Shown here one piece after another: positions 16,586-23,560 of a stretch of 64,000 nt of DNA. The stretch spans positions 8,319 to 72,318 of the forward strand of contig JAETQR010000024.1 in assembly GCA_021770615.1 (NCBI GenBank), given 5' to 3'. Source of the DNA: Lachnospiraceae bacterium (GTDB lineage: Bacteria > Bacillota_A > Clostridia > Lachnospirales > Lachnospiraceae). Position numbers and translations under genes: made by a program. The first letter of the stretch is position 1. The number at the start of each line of letters is the position of its first letter. The notes below the pieces were generated by a model. That model saw nothing but the letters and a program-made list of their open reading frames with translations, was not told the DNA's origin and did not search any database.

Positions 16586-18958
16586 ATGACTAAATCTAAA
16601 CAAATCGAAGCATGGTTATTGAGTATGGCACTGATAATAGTGAGTGTGTTTGGTATAGGAGATGCGAAGGTATCTGCGGCAGGTGCCGATGTAAAACTTT
16701 CCAAGAAATCCGTATCTTTAACGATTGAAAAGTCAAAGTATGGAACCGCTAAAGTTAAAATTAAAAGGGGTAAGGGGGTTAAGATAAAAAAAGTCAGTTG
16801 TAAAGTGAAGAAGAAAAGCGTTGCTAAAGTTTCTGTTAAGGGAAAATCTGCACCGACATTGACGATCAGGGCTAAGAAGAAAGGCAGTACAAAAGTTACT
16901 GTGTCCGTTCGCTATACAAAGGCAGGAAAGATTAAGACGAAGAAGCTGTCGTTGAATGTAAAAGTTGCGATTAAAGAGGGAGAAAGTGAGGGGAGGGCAT
17001 CAGCACAGTCTGGCTCAAATAGTTCAGTTATGGCATCGCCAACTCCAATAGGAAACGCTCCCATAGTGACGAAACAGCCGGAAATTCCGCAAAATCCATC
17101 CATCGGATATCCGTCAGGGCGCCCTGATGCAACACCCCCATCAGATCCAGTGTATAGTCCGGGGGCATCAGGAAAACCAAAAGAAACCGATACTCCGACT
17201 TTTACAGAGGAACCATCAGTCAGTCCAGATGTAACATATGAGCCGAGTATAACGAATACTCCATTGGTAACAGAAGAGCCGACACCATCAGTTACTCCGA
17301 CTGAAACTAATATCCCTACAGCTACAAAGGTACCAATCTTAAATTGGGGTGAATTAGTAGAAAAAGAATATGTATCTGTAGTGGATACTGTGCTTACTTA
17401 TTGTGACCCAAAGTTATCAGGGGTATTGAATATTCCTGATGGTGTAACGAGTATTGGAAGTGATGCATTCAAGGACTGTAAGAGTTTGATAAGTATTACA
17501 ATGCCAGATGGTATAAAGAGTATCGGATGGGGCGCATTCAGTAATTGTAGTAGTTTGACGAGTGTTACCATACCGGATAGTGTGACTAGTATTGGGGGGT
17601 ATGCATTCGAGCACTGTAATAGTTTGACGAGTATTACCATACCGGATAGTGTGACGAGTATTGGAGGATGCGCATTCTGGTACTGTAATAGTTTGACAAG
17701 TGTCACGATTCCATATAGTGTGACTAGTATTGAAGGAGGCGCATTCTGGAATTGTGTAAATTTAACGAATATAAAAGTAGATTCAAGTAGTACAGTTTAT
17801 GATAGTCGCGAAGACTGTAATGCAATTATAAAAACAGAAACAAATGAACTTATAGTCGGATGTGGAAAAACTGTCATACCGGATAGTGTGACTAGTATCG
17901 GAGATTATGCATTCGAGCACTGTAATAGTTTGACGAGTATTACGATCCCAGATAGTGTGACTAGTATAGGAAGGGACGCATTCAGTGACTGCTATAATTT
18001 GACGAGTATTACGATCCCAGATAGTGTGACTAGTATAGGAAGGGGCGCATTCAGTGACTGCTATAATTTGACGAGCATTACGCTCCCGGAAGGGATAACG
18101 AGCATAGGAGATTGGGCATTCAGTAATTGTAGTAGTTTGACGAGTATCACAATTCCAGATAGTGTGACTAGTATTGGAAGTCTCGCATTCTGGTACTGTA
18201 GTAGTTTGACAAGTATCACGATTCCAGATAGTGTGACGAGTATTGGAGCTCAGGCATTCGATAACTGTAGTAGTTTGACGAGCATTACGCTCCCGAATAG
18301 CGTAACCAGTATAGGAGACTCTGCATTCAGTGACTGCAGTAGTTTGACGAGCATCACGCTCCCGGAAGGGATAACGAGCATCGGATACGGAGCATTCAGA
18401 AGATGCAGTAGTTTGACGAGCATTACGCTCCCGGAAGGGATAACGAGCATCGGATATGAAGCATTCAGAGGATGCAGTAGTTTGACGAGCATTACGCTCC
18501 CGGAAGGGATAACGAGCATAGGAGATTGGGCATTCAGTAATTGCAGTAGTTTGACGAGCATCACGCTCCCGGAAGGGATAACGAGCATAGGAGACTCTGC
18601 ATTCAGGGACTGCAGTAGTTTGACGAACATCACGCTCCCGGAAGGGATAACGAGCATAGGAGATTATGCATTCAGTGGATGCAGTAGTTTGACGAGCATC
18701 ACGCTCTCGGAAGGGATAACGAGCATCGGATATGGAGCATTCAGTGGATGCAGTAGTTTGACGAGCATCACGCTCCCGGAAGGGATAACGAGCATAGGAG
18801 ATCAGGCATTCCATGGATGTAGTGACTTGACGAGTATTACGATACCAAATAGTGTAACCAGTATTGGTGCAAATGCATTTCAGGGTGTAAAAAGGGTCAT
18901 ATACAATGGAACAGCAACAGGTTCACCGTGGGGAGCTGCCATTGTAATGAAACAATAA
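16586..18958 (+). CDS. BspA-like leucine-rich-repeat surface protein
   Basis: A 790-residue secreted protein. A signal peptide (basic start, then LLSMALIIVSVFGIGDAKVSAAG) precedes a very Lys-rich Ig-like domain at about 34-130, a Pro/Thr/Ser linker at about 145-250, and about twenty LRR_5 (Treponema/BspA-type) repeats of 23 residues with the pattern SLTSITLPEGITSIGDWAFS. One island (NLTNIKVDSSSTVYD onward) interrupts the repeats near residue 390. BspA-type proteins mediate adhesion in other species; the ligand here is unknown. There is no LPXTG or membrane anchor, so the cationic domain may hold it to the wall. AAGGGAG precedes the ATG. It resembles the chromosomal family at 36.3 and 54-64 kb but is carried within the rlmH island. 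Confidence 0.85.
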   Translation: MTKSKQIEAWLLSMALIIVSVFGIGDAKVSAAGADVKLSKKSVSLTIEKSKYGTAKVKIKRGKGVKIKKVSCKVKKKSVAKVSVKGKSAPTLTIRAKKKGSTKVTVSVRYTKAGKIKTKKLSLNVKVAIKEGESEGRASAQSGSNSSVMASPTPIGNAPIVTKQPEIPQNPSIGYPSGRPDATPPSDPVYSPGASGKPKETDTPTFTEEPSVSPDVTYEPSITNTPLVTEEPTPSVTPTETNIPTATKVPILNWGELVEKEYVSVVDTVLTYCDPKLSGVLNIPDGVTSIGSDAFKDCKSLISITMPDGIKSIGWGAFSNCSSLTSVTIPDSVTSIGGYAFEHCNSLTSITIPDSVTSIGGCAFWYCNSLTSVTIPYSVTSIEGGAFWNCVNLTNIKVDSSSTVYDSREDCNAIIKTETNELIVGCGKTVIPDSVTSIGDYAFEHCNSLTSITIPDSVTSIGRDAFSDCYNLTSITIPDSVTSIGRGAFSDCYNLTSITLPEGITSIGDWAFSNCSSLTSITIPDSVTSIGSLAFWYCSSLTSITIPDSVTSIGAQAFDNCSSLTSITLPNSVTSIGDSAFSDCSSLTSITLPEGITSIGYGAFRRCSSLTSITLPEGITSIGYEAFRGCSSLTSITLPEGITSIGDWAFSNCSSLTSITLPEGITSIGDSAFRDCSSLTNITLPEGITSIGDYAFSGCSSLTSITLSEGITSIGYGAFSGCSSLTSITLPEGITSIGDQAFHGCSDLTSITIPNSVTSIGANAFQGVKRVIYNGTATGSPWGAAIVMKQ
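17420..18880 (+). repeat. tandem 69-bp coding repeats
   Basis: The LRR region consists of 69-base units, one 23-residue repeat each. Units between about 18060 and 18830 are nearly identical (recurring GGAAGGGATAACGAGCATAG and TGCAGTAGTTTGACGAG), while earlier units use the variant CCAGATAGTGTGACTAGTAT. High nucleotide identity suggests recent expansion and scope for slippage. Confidence 0.85.
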
Positions 18959-18995
18959 ATATACAAAATTAAGAAAGATGAGGGGGTGAATTACT

Positions 18996-19121
18996 ATGAG
19001 ATGGAAATGTAAAAATTGTGGTAAAACGGTAACGACAAATGATGGAAAACCTGTTGCCGGACCATGCAAAAAAGATAAGAATGGAAAAATGATACCACAT
19101 AATTGGGAAAAACAGAAATAA
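18996..19121 (+). CDS. 41-aa zinc-ribbon-like microprotein
   Basis: A short frame starting MRWKCKNCGKTV and ending NWEKQK, with AGGGGGTG about 8 bases before the ATG. CxxC (Cys5, Cys8) and a later Cys near residue 24 plus a His near 36 could form a single zinc knuckle. It starts 38 bases after the BspA-like gene. It is too short for homology alone, but the strong ribosome site and Cys pattern support translation. Confidence 0.6.
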   Translation: MRWKCKNCGKTVTTNDGKPVAGPCKKDKNGKMIPHNWEKQK

Positions 19122-19175
19122 TTTATGAATTTCATATATTGTAAATGAAAAGGGTTTATTTCAATAGCAATAAAG

Positions 19176-19210
19176 AAAAGAGTCAGTCCACCCACATGCT
19201 GGCTCTTTTT
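19176..19210 (+). terminator. Rho-independent terminator
   Basis: AAAAGAGTCAG pairs with CTGGCTCTTTT (one G-U pair) and ends in a T-run, after the microprotein gene and before the DUF1643 gene. Confidence 0.75.
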
Positions 19211-19243
19211 CTATGCCCCAAAATCAAAAAGGAGGAACCAAAC

Positions 19244-19954
19244 ATGACAAACACAACACAAAACACAGTAACGATTGAAAAGCATGCAGTATACAGTAAA
19301 GACAAAAAGCATCGGTACGAACTCACGCTGTCACTGCCAGATCAGAAAGGAAAGAGCATCCTTGTGCTATGTCTGAATCCGGCATCGGATGACCTGCTGA
19401 TTACGGATAGCACTACAAACTATCTGATGAATAACCTCTTCCCATCAGGCTACACCACGATCACTCTGTGTAATCTGTTTTCAACGATCTGCGGGAAGCT
19501 GACGATCAGGGACGCAAGGGACGATGGGGACGCTAACATTGCTTATCTGAAATCTGTACTGGAAAGGGATTTCAATGCAATACTGGTTGGCTATGGGAAT
19601 ACCTTTGCTACAAATAAACTGGTTGCAGAACAGAAAGCACAATTCGACCAGTTTTTAAAGGATTCTGGCAAGAAAGCGGTGGAACTGGTAGACAAAGAAG
19701 AAAAATATGCAAGACTACGAACCATCCATCCACTTTTTGCCGGACAGCGGTTTTCTGGCAGCTGGAAGTTCAGGAAGTATATGATGGAGAAGAATAAAAA
19801 CATAAAGGAGGGTACACCAGATGTACATAAAAATCAGCAAAGAAAGTCAGCTAATCATACTCAGAAAGCTCAATCCGTATCTGGGAAAACACCAACTGCC
19901 GAAAGAAGTGCTTCACGAAATGGGAAAAATCCAGAAAAGCAGATGCCAGAATAA
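19244..19954 (+). CDS. DUF1643-family protein
   Basis: From ATG 19244 (GGAGGAA upstream) this encodes 236 residues. The first 185 or so fit DUF1643: YELTLSLPDQKGKSILVLCLNPA, then TTNYLMNNLFPSGYTTITLCNLF, and AILVGYGNTFATNKL. The biochemical role is unknown. To my knowledge DUF1643 genes are part of the conserved set near the recombinase genes on staphylococcal SCC elements, which matters here because this locus also starts at rlmH. The last 45 residues, basic and Ser/Gln/Lys-rich, read through the next gene's ribosome site and overlap it by 134 bases; either a genuine overlap or an extension caused by an old frameshift. Confidence 0.75.
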   Translation: MTNTTQNTVTIEKHAVYSKDKKHRYELTLSLPDQKGKSILVLCLNPASDDLLITDSTTNYLMNNLFPSGYTTITLCNLFSTICGKLTIRDARDDGDANIAYLKSVLERDFNAILVGYGNTFATNKLVAEQKAQFDQFLKDSGKKAVELVDKEEKYARLRTIHPLFAGQRFSGSWKFRKYMMEKNKNIKEGTPDVHKNQQRKSANHTQKAQSVSGKTPTAERSASRNGKNPEKQMPE

Positions 19955-20198
19955 GAAGGATTTTATCGCCCTTTTTCTCAAGCCGGTGAAAAATGATACA
20001 GCAGAGATACTGGATGGGTTACAGTTCTATCCAGTGAAGGCAGAGTTTAGTGATGAAAACATTTATACCATTCAGACGAAAAAGAAGAAAAAAGTGGCAT
20101 GGACATGCTCGGAACTATGGGTAGAGGAAGAAAATCAGAAAATTTTTGTCATATACTCTATGAAACAGAAACACATTGATGGGAAGGGAGGATATTAG
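19821..20198 (+). CDS. hypothetical element protein (125 aa)
   Basis: Not recognised. Starts MYIKISKESQLIILRKLNP with AAGGAGGG 10 bases upstream. The middle (FIALFLKPVKNDTAEILDGLQF) is beta/alpha mixed and the C-terminus contains WTCSELWVEEENQKIFVIY. No signal or membrane segment. It sits between the DUF1643 gene and another small gene, with 3 bases to the latter, so it belongs to a compact operon inside the element. Confidence 0.7.
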   Translation: MYIKISKESQLIILRKLNPYLGKHQLPKEVLHEMGKIQKSRCQNKKDFIALFLKPVKNDTAEILDGLQFYPVKAEFSDENIYTIQTKKKKKVAWTCSELWVEEENQKIFVIYSMKQKHIDGKGGY

Positions 20199-20201
20199 TC
20201 A

Positions 20202-20585
20202 ATGCAGATAAAGGAACGGTTGTGGACAGCGTTGCAGTTTCCACGGTTGGAAGAGCTGGCTGAAAAATTTCAGATTCCGCCTGAGGTAGTGAAGGAAATA
20301 CAAAAGACAATCTTGATATTAGACAGCAATTATGGAGATGACCGGGACGTGGATCGGGATGATGGCGGTTTCGTTTTGCTCTTGTTATCTGAAAATGAGG
20401 AAGAAATAAATAAAGCATATGACGCCATACTGCAGAAATATTCTTTGCAACAGGAACTGGCTGAGTTTGAGGATGTGATCATTCAGGACAGGCAGAAAGA
20501 GTGGCATATTGTTTTATTTTTAGCAGGAAGTGAGTATGGGATTACGATTGTATATCCAGCCGGAAGAAAGGAGAAAAACGGATGA
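20202..20585 (+). CDS. hypothetical element protein (127 aa)
   Basis: Not recognised. A soluble acidic protein starting MQIKERLWTALQFPRLEELA, with an Asp-rich middle (DSNYGDDRDVDRDDGG) and WHIVLFLAGSEYGITIVYPA near the end. GGGAGG precedes the ATG. The stop TGA shares bases with the ATG of the next micro-gene. Coupled genes on both sides place it in the DUF1643 operon. Confidence 0.7.
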   Translation: MQIKERLWTALQFPRLEELAEKFQIPPEVVKEIQKTILILDSNYGDDRDVDRDDGGFVLLLLSENEEEINKAYDAILQKYSLQQELAEFEDVIIQDRQKEWHIVLFLAGSEYGITIVYPAGRKEKNG

Positions 20586-20674
20586 ATTATGTTGCATTTT
20601 CGCTCGGTGTAGTAACCGCATTAGCATGTATTGTGGTACTGGAGGAAATTGAACGTGAAAGGAGGGGTGGCTGA
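20582..20674 (+). CDS. 30-aa predicted membrane micropeptide
   Basis: MNYVAFSLGVVTALACIVVL then EEIERERRGG: one hydrophobic helix followed by a charged tail. It starts by ATGA overlap with the preceding gene, and its stop overlaps the next start (TGATG). A second in-phase AAAGGAGGGG inside its tail serves the following gene. This chained arrangement supports real translation. Confidence 0.6.
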   Translation: MNYVAFSLGVVTALACIVVLEEIERERRGG

Positions 20675-20778
20675 TGGCAGCAGGATTTTTTGGATGCTTT
20701 CTCGAAGGGATTACAACTGTAGTGGCATTATATGGAATTTGCCGGACTGGAAGAAAGACTGGACGGAGAAGAAGATAA
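20674..20778 (+). CDS. 34-aa predicted membrane micropeptide
   Basis: MAAGFFGCFLEGITTVVALY followed by a basic tail ending RTGRKTGRRRR. AGGAGG lies just upstream, inside the previous micropeptide gene, and the start overlaps that gene's stop. One hydrophobic segment with a positive C-terminal end suggests a small membrane-bound protein. Function unknown. Confidence 0.6.
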   Translation: MAAGFFGCFLEGITTVVALYGICRTGRKTGRRRR

Positions 20779-20814
20779 AAGATTTCAAAGAAAATCGCAA
20801 ATATTCAGGCAGTA

Positions 20815-20857
20815 GGGGAAGGCACCAGAAAAGGTGCTTTTCCCCGGTGCTTAATTT
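20815..20857 (+). terminator. Rho-independent terminator of the DUF1643 operon
   Basis: GGGGAAGGCACC pairs with GGTGCTTTTCCCC around a short A-rich loop, followed after GGTGCTTAA by a run of eight T residues. Confidence 0.8.
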
Positions 20858-20913
20858 TTTTTGCTTTTAGAAGAAAACAATATGAAAAATATGAAAAATT
20901 ATCAAAAAAATAG

Positions 20914-20942
20914 TTGACAAGTAATTCAAATGGTGTTACCAT
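20914..20942 (+). promoter_or_regulatory. putative promoter of the non-coding leader
   Basis: A perfect TTGACA (20914-20919), 17 bases, then TACCAT (20937-20942) preceded by TG to form an extended -10. It lies 409 bases before the AAA+ ATPase start. Confidence 0.5.
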
Positions 20943-21275
20943 GTAATGCGTATATACGATGAGCATAGCTCAAAAGAGACTTAAGTCTATAATAATGAAC
21001 GGAGTTTTTAGCTGTTGGATTCCAGCAAAGGAACGCTATCCGTAGATATTAATAATTTTTCTGTTGAGTCCATAATAATTATTGAAGAATATACTATCTA
21101 TGATTTAAATCCCGATTAAAGAACATATGTAATTACTGCTTATTAAAAAAAAAGAAGAGATAGGTCGACTTCCTATCTTATAGCTAAATATTACTATTTT
21201 GTAAAACTGTATCGTGTGACAAGGGGAAACTAGGTAATTTCTTAGTTTTTCTGTCAACTTACAGTTTTTTTATTT
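20943..21275 (+). ncRNA. putative structured leader or small RNA upstream of the helicase-like gene
   Basis: No gene fits in 20779-21350. Downstream of a TTGACA promoter are several pairings: ACGGA (20999-21003) with TCCGT (21039-21043) enclosing a GCTG/CAGC hairpin; AGATAGG (21158-21164) with CCTATCT (21172-21178); AAACTA with TAGTTT near 21227-21248; and AAAACTGTA (21203-21211) with TACAGTTTT (21260-21268) running into a T-tract, which resembles a terminator. This would fit a regulatory RNA, an attenuated leader, or a replication-origin region next to a replication-type ATPase. No known RNA family was recognised. Confidence 0.4.
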
Positions 21276-21350
21276 GAGCGGATTAGGGGGAGAGAATTAA
21301 AAACGCATTAATATAATGCAAAAATATAAAAAAATTGGAGGTAAATAAAA

Positions 21351-22763
21351 TTGAAAATATCAAAATATGAAAAGAGAATTTTTAAACCATTTACAGCTCT
21401 CAGTGGAGAAGCATTCTGCCAAGTTAAGTATGGTGGCAGGATACGGATTTTTTCGCTGTCATCCCATGAGTTTGAAATGGAATATAAACGAATTTATAGG
21501 AAACAGAAAAAGGAGATGATTTCTAGAAATCAGTATGAAAAGGTACTGGCAGTGATGAGATTGGATGCGTATGAGAATAGAGTAGATTATGACTTGGAAA
21601 CACGAATTTTTCGTGAAGAAGATGGTACAATCATATATAATCTCAATCCTGATAAAAGTCAGGCGGTTTATATCAAAAATGGAAAGGCAACTCTTGAGGA
21701 AATGCCTGAGATGCGTTTTAAGTATGACCCATCAATAAGGAATCAGGTTGAGCCAAATTTAAAAATAAAGCCTCATTTGCTTCCCAAGTTTTTAGAAAGG
21801 CACTTCCATTTTAAGAAAGATGATTTACTTGTACTCTCTCTTTTTTTGGTATCAGCATTTTCTGGAACCAGTACTCCACACAATATTCTGATATTAGCAG
21901 GTTCAAAAGGAAGTGGAAAATCACGGGCAGCAAGACTGCTTCTTCGTATTGTAGATCCGCAGGATCTTGACCTTGTTTCCCTGCCCAAGACGAAAGATGA
22001 CCTTGCAATTAGACTACATAATTCGTATATAACGGTGCTGGATAACATATCATATCTGAATTCAGGATTCAGTGACATTATAGCACAGTGCGCAACGGGG
22101 GGAATTTGTTATGTAAAAAGGACTCTTTATCAGAATTCCGAAGAAACAAAATTGGATTTAAGGTCGATTCTCATACTTACGGGTATTGAGGTGGTGGCAA
22201 AAAAGTCAGACGTAAAAGACCGAAGCATTTTATTGTTTCTGGAACGTTTAAAACCGGACGAAATAATGGGTGAAAAAGAACTGGAAGAAGCATTTCAGGA
22301 AAACCTTCCCAAAATATTGGGAGCGTGCTTGAAACTTTTGGCTATAGCGGTTAATGATGACACTCCAGTTGATGTGCCGAAGACCAGAATGGCTTCCGCA
22401 TTTGAGCTTATGGTCAAAGTGGGAAGAGCAATGGGATTTGACGATGAGTATACCGCAGACATACTTTGGAAAAATCAAAAGAAAGTTAGTCTGCATACAA
22501 TTTTTGACAGTCCTTTTGGAGAGTGTATCATTGCCTTCTTTGAAGAATATGAATCTTTTACGGGTTTAGTAAGAGAGTTTAAAGAAGAGATACAAAAGAT
22601 CGCAAAAGATAGGCACATGGCAAAAAATGTAGTCCCCGAAGAAACGAATGTATTTAGCCGAAGACTAGGTGAAATTCAATCCGAGTTGGAACTACTATAT
22701 GGCATCAAATATAAAAAACGTAGCAATGGGAGATACCATGAGATAGACATATGGGTGGAATAA
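21351..22763 (+). CDS. AAA+ ATPase, replicative-helicase-like (SCC Cch-like candidate)
   Basis: A 470-residue ATPase starting at TTG 21351 with GGAGG 9 bases upstream; no ATG is suitably placed. The N-terminal 150 residues are not recognised. Walker A is AGSKGSGKSRAARLLL (G184-S191), a Walker B-like strand is SYITVLDNIS (about 225-234), a sensor-like strand is SILILTGIE, and an arginine-finger candidate is in DVKDRSILLFL (R291). The C-terminal part contains a helical or winged-helix region. The layout resembles phage/plasmid SF3-like or MCM-like helicases; staphylococcal SCC elements encode self-loading helicases (Cch) next to their recombinases. Position 0.8 kb before the recombinase supports a role in element replication, by inference. 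Confidence 0.7.
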   Translation: MKISKYEKRIFKPFTALSGEAFCQVKYGGRIRIFSLSSHEFEMEYKRIYRKQKKEMISRNQYEKVLAVMRLDAYENRVDYDLETRIFREEDGTIIYNLNPDKSQAVYIKNGKATLEEMPEMRFKYDPSIRNQVEPNLKIKPHLLPKFLERHFHFKKDDLLVLSLFLVSAFSGTSTPHNILILAGSKGSGKSRAARLLLRIVDPQDLDLVSLPKTKDDLAIRLHNSYITVLDNISYLNSGFSDIIAQCATGGICYVKRTLYQNSEETKLDLRSILILTGIEVVAKKSDVKDRSILLFLERLKPDEIMGEKELEEAFQENLPKILGACLKLLAIAVNDDTPVDVPKTRMASAFELMVKVGRAMGFDDEYTADILWKNQKKVSLHTIFDSPFGECIIAFFEEYESFTGLVREFKEEIQKIAKDRHMAKNVVPEETNVFSRRLGEIQSELELLYGIKYKKRSNGRYHEIDIWVE

Positions 22764-23000
22764 AGTGGTTGCGTAATCATCAAAATATCGTCAGCAGATT
22801 CATCAATTCATAATAGGATGAAACAGCATTGTTGATGATATTCTAATGATCGGATTCAGTTTTTTTACATTTGAATAATTACGATTTATTGTATAAAAAT
22901 ATCACAATATCATCAGTGGTCTCATAAAAGCCAAGTCTCAATACGTTTTTTTGACTGGCGATATTATGGTGGTATTGGCGGTAAGCAAGGAGGTGGCATC

Positions 23001-23132
23001 ATGCAGGAAGACAACAACCAGTCGGACTTGGAGCTTCTTGAAGAATATATATCAGAAGGTTATTCAGAATCTTTCTGGGAGTATATTGTATCATTCGCAG
23101 AAGAGTTCGCCAGGGCGGACTCTGAGGCATAA
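23001..23132 (+). CDS. 43-aa acidic microprotein upstream of the recombinase
   Basis: MQEDNNQSDLELLEEYISEG then a Trp/Tyr-containing helix ending FARADSEA. AAGGAGGTGGCATC directly before the ATG is one of the best ribosome sites in the window. Strongly acidic and helical; no known family recognised. It precedes a hairpin pair and another small gene, and may belong to the recombinase expression unit. Confidence 0.6.
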   Translation: MQEDNNQSDLELLEEYISEGYSESFWEYIVSFAEEFARADSEA

Positions 23133-23140
23133 GAAATAGA

Positions 23141-23160
23141 AATCCGCAGTTCTGCGGATT
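23141..23160. other. perfect 9-bp hairpin
   Basis: AATCCGCAG-TT-CTGCGGATT, just after the acidic microprotein gene. There is no T-tract, so it is not an obvious terminator. Confidence 0.5.
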
Positions 23161-23171
23161 ATTCAGGATAA

Positions 23172-23203
23172 GCTGCTGGTTTCTTAGAGAAACCAGAACA
23201 GCT
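23172..23203 (+). terminator. hairpin, possible weak terminator
   Basis: GCTG-CTGGTTTC-TTAGA-GAAACCAG-AA-CAGC forms a 12-bp stem with a small bulge, followed by TTTCC. The T-tract is short, so termination may be partial. Confidence 0.45.
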
Positions 23204-23251
23204 TTCCTGAGATGTAACAGGACAAAGGGCAAACGGAGGATGGTTTTTAAT

Positions 23252-23434
23252 ATGAGCTATATCGACTCATTAACGGATGTACTTGCAACGATAGTATGCC
23301 AGTATTTAAGAGCAGAAAGTCGGAATGAGAGTACAGAATCCGTCCCGGATATAGCGGATAACCAGAGTATGGAAAAAGGCATTGCCGGAAGGGATGCAAA
23401 AGGTATTCGCAAGACAGAAGGACGGGTTATCTAA
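23252..23434 (+). CDS. small hypothetical protein (60 aa)
   Basis: Starts MSYIDSLTDVLATIVCQYLR; GGAGGA lies 11 bases upstream, while the in-frame ATG at 23240 overlaps that site and is less likely. The N-terminal half is an amphipathic helix and the C-terminal half is charged and probably disordered. Not recognised. It lies 126 bases before the recombinase gene, in the same direction. Confidence 0.5.
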   Translation: MSYIDSLTDVLATIVCQYLRAESRNESTESVPDIADNQSMEKGIAGRDAKGIRKTEGRVI

Positions 23435-23560
23435 TTTGAAGATGTTCCCTGCCATCATGGAGGAAGAGATTCGTTTGTGGTGGCAGGGAAAAATGAGAGA
23501 AAAGCGAAAGAAAAACCATTTTAAATACATATTATAAAACCGAAGGAGGTACAACGTATC

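Noticed and set aside
17783..18814. Long open frame on the minus strand across the LRR repeats (343 codons)
   Set aside because: It is the antisense shadow of the repeat region, itself a 23-residue repeat, with no ribosome site or recognisable domain.
17420..18880. Regular 69-base repeats resembling a CRISPR array
   Set aside because: The repeats are in frame, encode 23-residue LRR_5 units, have no unique spacers, and lie inside a long open reading frame.
20943..21275. T-box, group II intron or known riboswitch in the leader
   Set aside because: No T-box AGGGTGG core, no intron domain V, and no familiar riboswitch core were seen.
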